Shown here piece after piece: positions 63,562-64,000 of a stretch of 64,000 nucleotides of DNA. The notes beneath the pieces are model-generated. The model was not told the origin of the DNA, did not search any database, and saw only the letters and a list, made by a program, of their open reading frames with translations. The position numbers and the translations under genes are program-made. Origin of the DNA: Daucus carota subsp. sativus (lineage: Eukaryota; Streptophyta; Magnoliopsida; Apiales; Apiaceae). Each line of letters begins with the position of its first letter. Positions within the stretch are counted from its first letter, which is position 1. The stretch spans positions 37,668,390-37,732,389 of the forward strand of contig NC_030384.2 in the NCBI RefSeq assembly GCF_001625215.2, in the 5' to 3' direction.

Positions 63562-64000
63562 AGAGTTAATTGAAAATTGCACCTCTACACTTGGGCCCAA
63601 ACACACTTAGTATAGATACTTTTGGAAATTGCATTTCGCATCCCCTTACTATTTGTGCGCTGCAATATACACCCTTTTCACCCATTTCTGTTAAATATCC
63701 ATTAACGTTAATTAAGTCGGGGGTAAAACGGGAAAATCGGTCTTCTTCCCCATATCCGCCCTAATTCAGTGTGTACATTAACCGTAATTAGTTGTTATTT
63801 TCCTCTTAATTTATCTTCTTCAGAAAAGATAGGGGAGTATTGTGTTTTAATTGCCAGCAAGTATAAGATTGGTTTCGGAGCTCTTGGAGCTGAAATTGGG
63901 TGGTGAGAATCTTGGCGATTATAATACAACTTAGAAAAGACACAATTTCTCCTCAAAACATCAGTCTCAGATGATTGCACATGATCTTGCTCTTCTTAAT
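63562..64000. mobile_element. Possible left end of a transposon in the RABC intron
   Basis: The composition changes at 63562: ttgaaaattgcacctctac, then cttgggcccaaacacactta and gttaattaagtcgggggtaa. This is like the inverted end of plant Mutator-type elements I know, but the other end is beyond the window, so the call is tentative. Confidence 0.35.

Overview
This window is nuclear DNA of a flowering plant, most likely a eudicot. The genes have GT-AG introns and plant-specific families: class P alcohol dehydrogenase, GUX xylan glucuronosyltransferase, SWEET, DC1, subgroup-21 R2R3-MYB and RABC. The spacers are AT-rich and full of miniature inverted-repeat elements (Stowaway, Tourist and Mutator types). 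I cannot fix the species from sequence alone. I joined exons by hand from frame continuity and GT-AG sites. Homology statements rest on remembered family motifs, not on a search.

Layout, left to right. 1-4000: two minus-strand copies of a pathogen-related (barley PRP-type) gene; the left copy runs off the window. 4300-7350: MITEs and a Mutator-like foldback element. 7788-13683: a four-exon plus-strand GUX gene with a 2.8 kb first intron. 14404-21360: two intact ten-exon minus-strand ADH genes in tandem, separated by nested MITEs. 22615-23748: three MITEs end to end. 25306-27160: a six-exon plus-strand SWEET1-type sugar transporter. 27953-28372: a small DC1 zinc-finger gene. 29022 to about 31000: a Helitron-like element with tandem repeats. 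32769-34188: a two-exon minus-strand R2R3-MYB. 35600-43000: gene-free, with many MITEs, a hAT-like remnant and a Mutator-like element with very long inverted ends. 44179-58917: five intronless minus-strand paralogues of a plant multi-pass membrane protein family of unknown function. 60715-61080: a tRNA-derived SINE next to a tandem repeat. 61596 to the right edge: the first three coding exons of a RABC1/Rab18-type GTPase.

The genes do not form one pathway. Local gene duplication is the main theme: a PRP pair, an ADH pair and five membrane-protein genes, each set on one strand. The second theme is repeated insertion of small DNA transposons at or within one another. The membrane-protein array is the least understood gene content. 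One member has an unusually GC-rich 5' half, and another has an altered, longer C-terminus.
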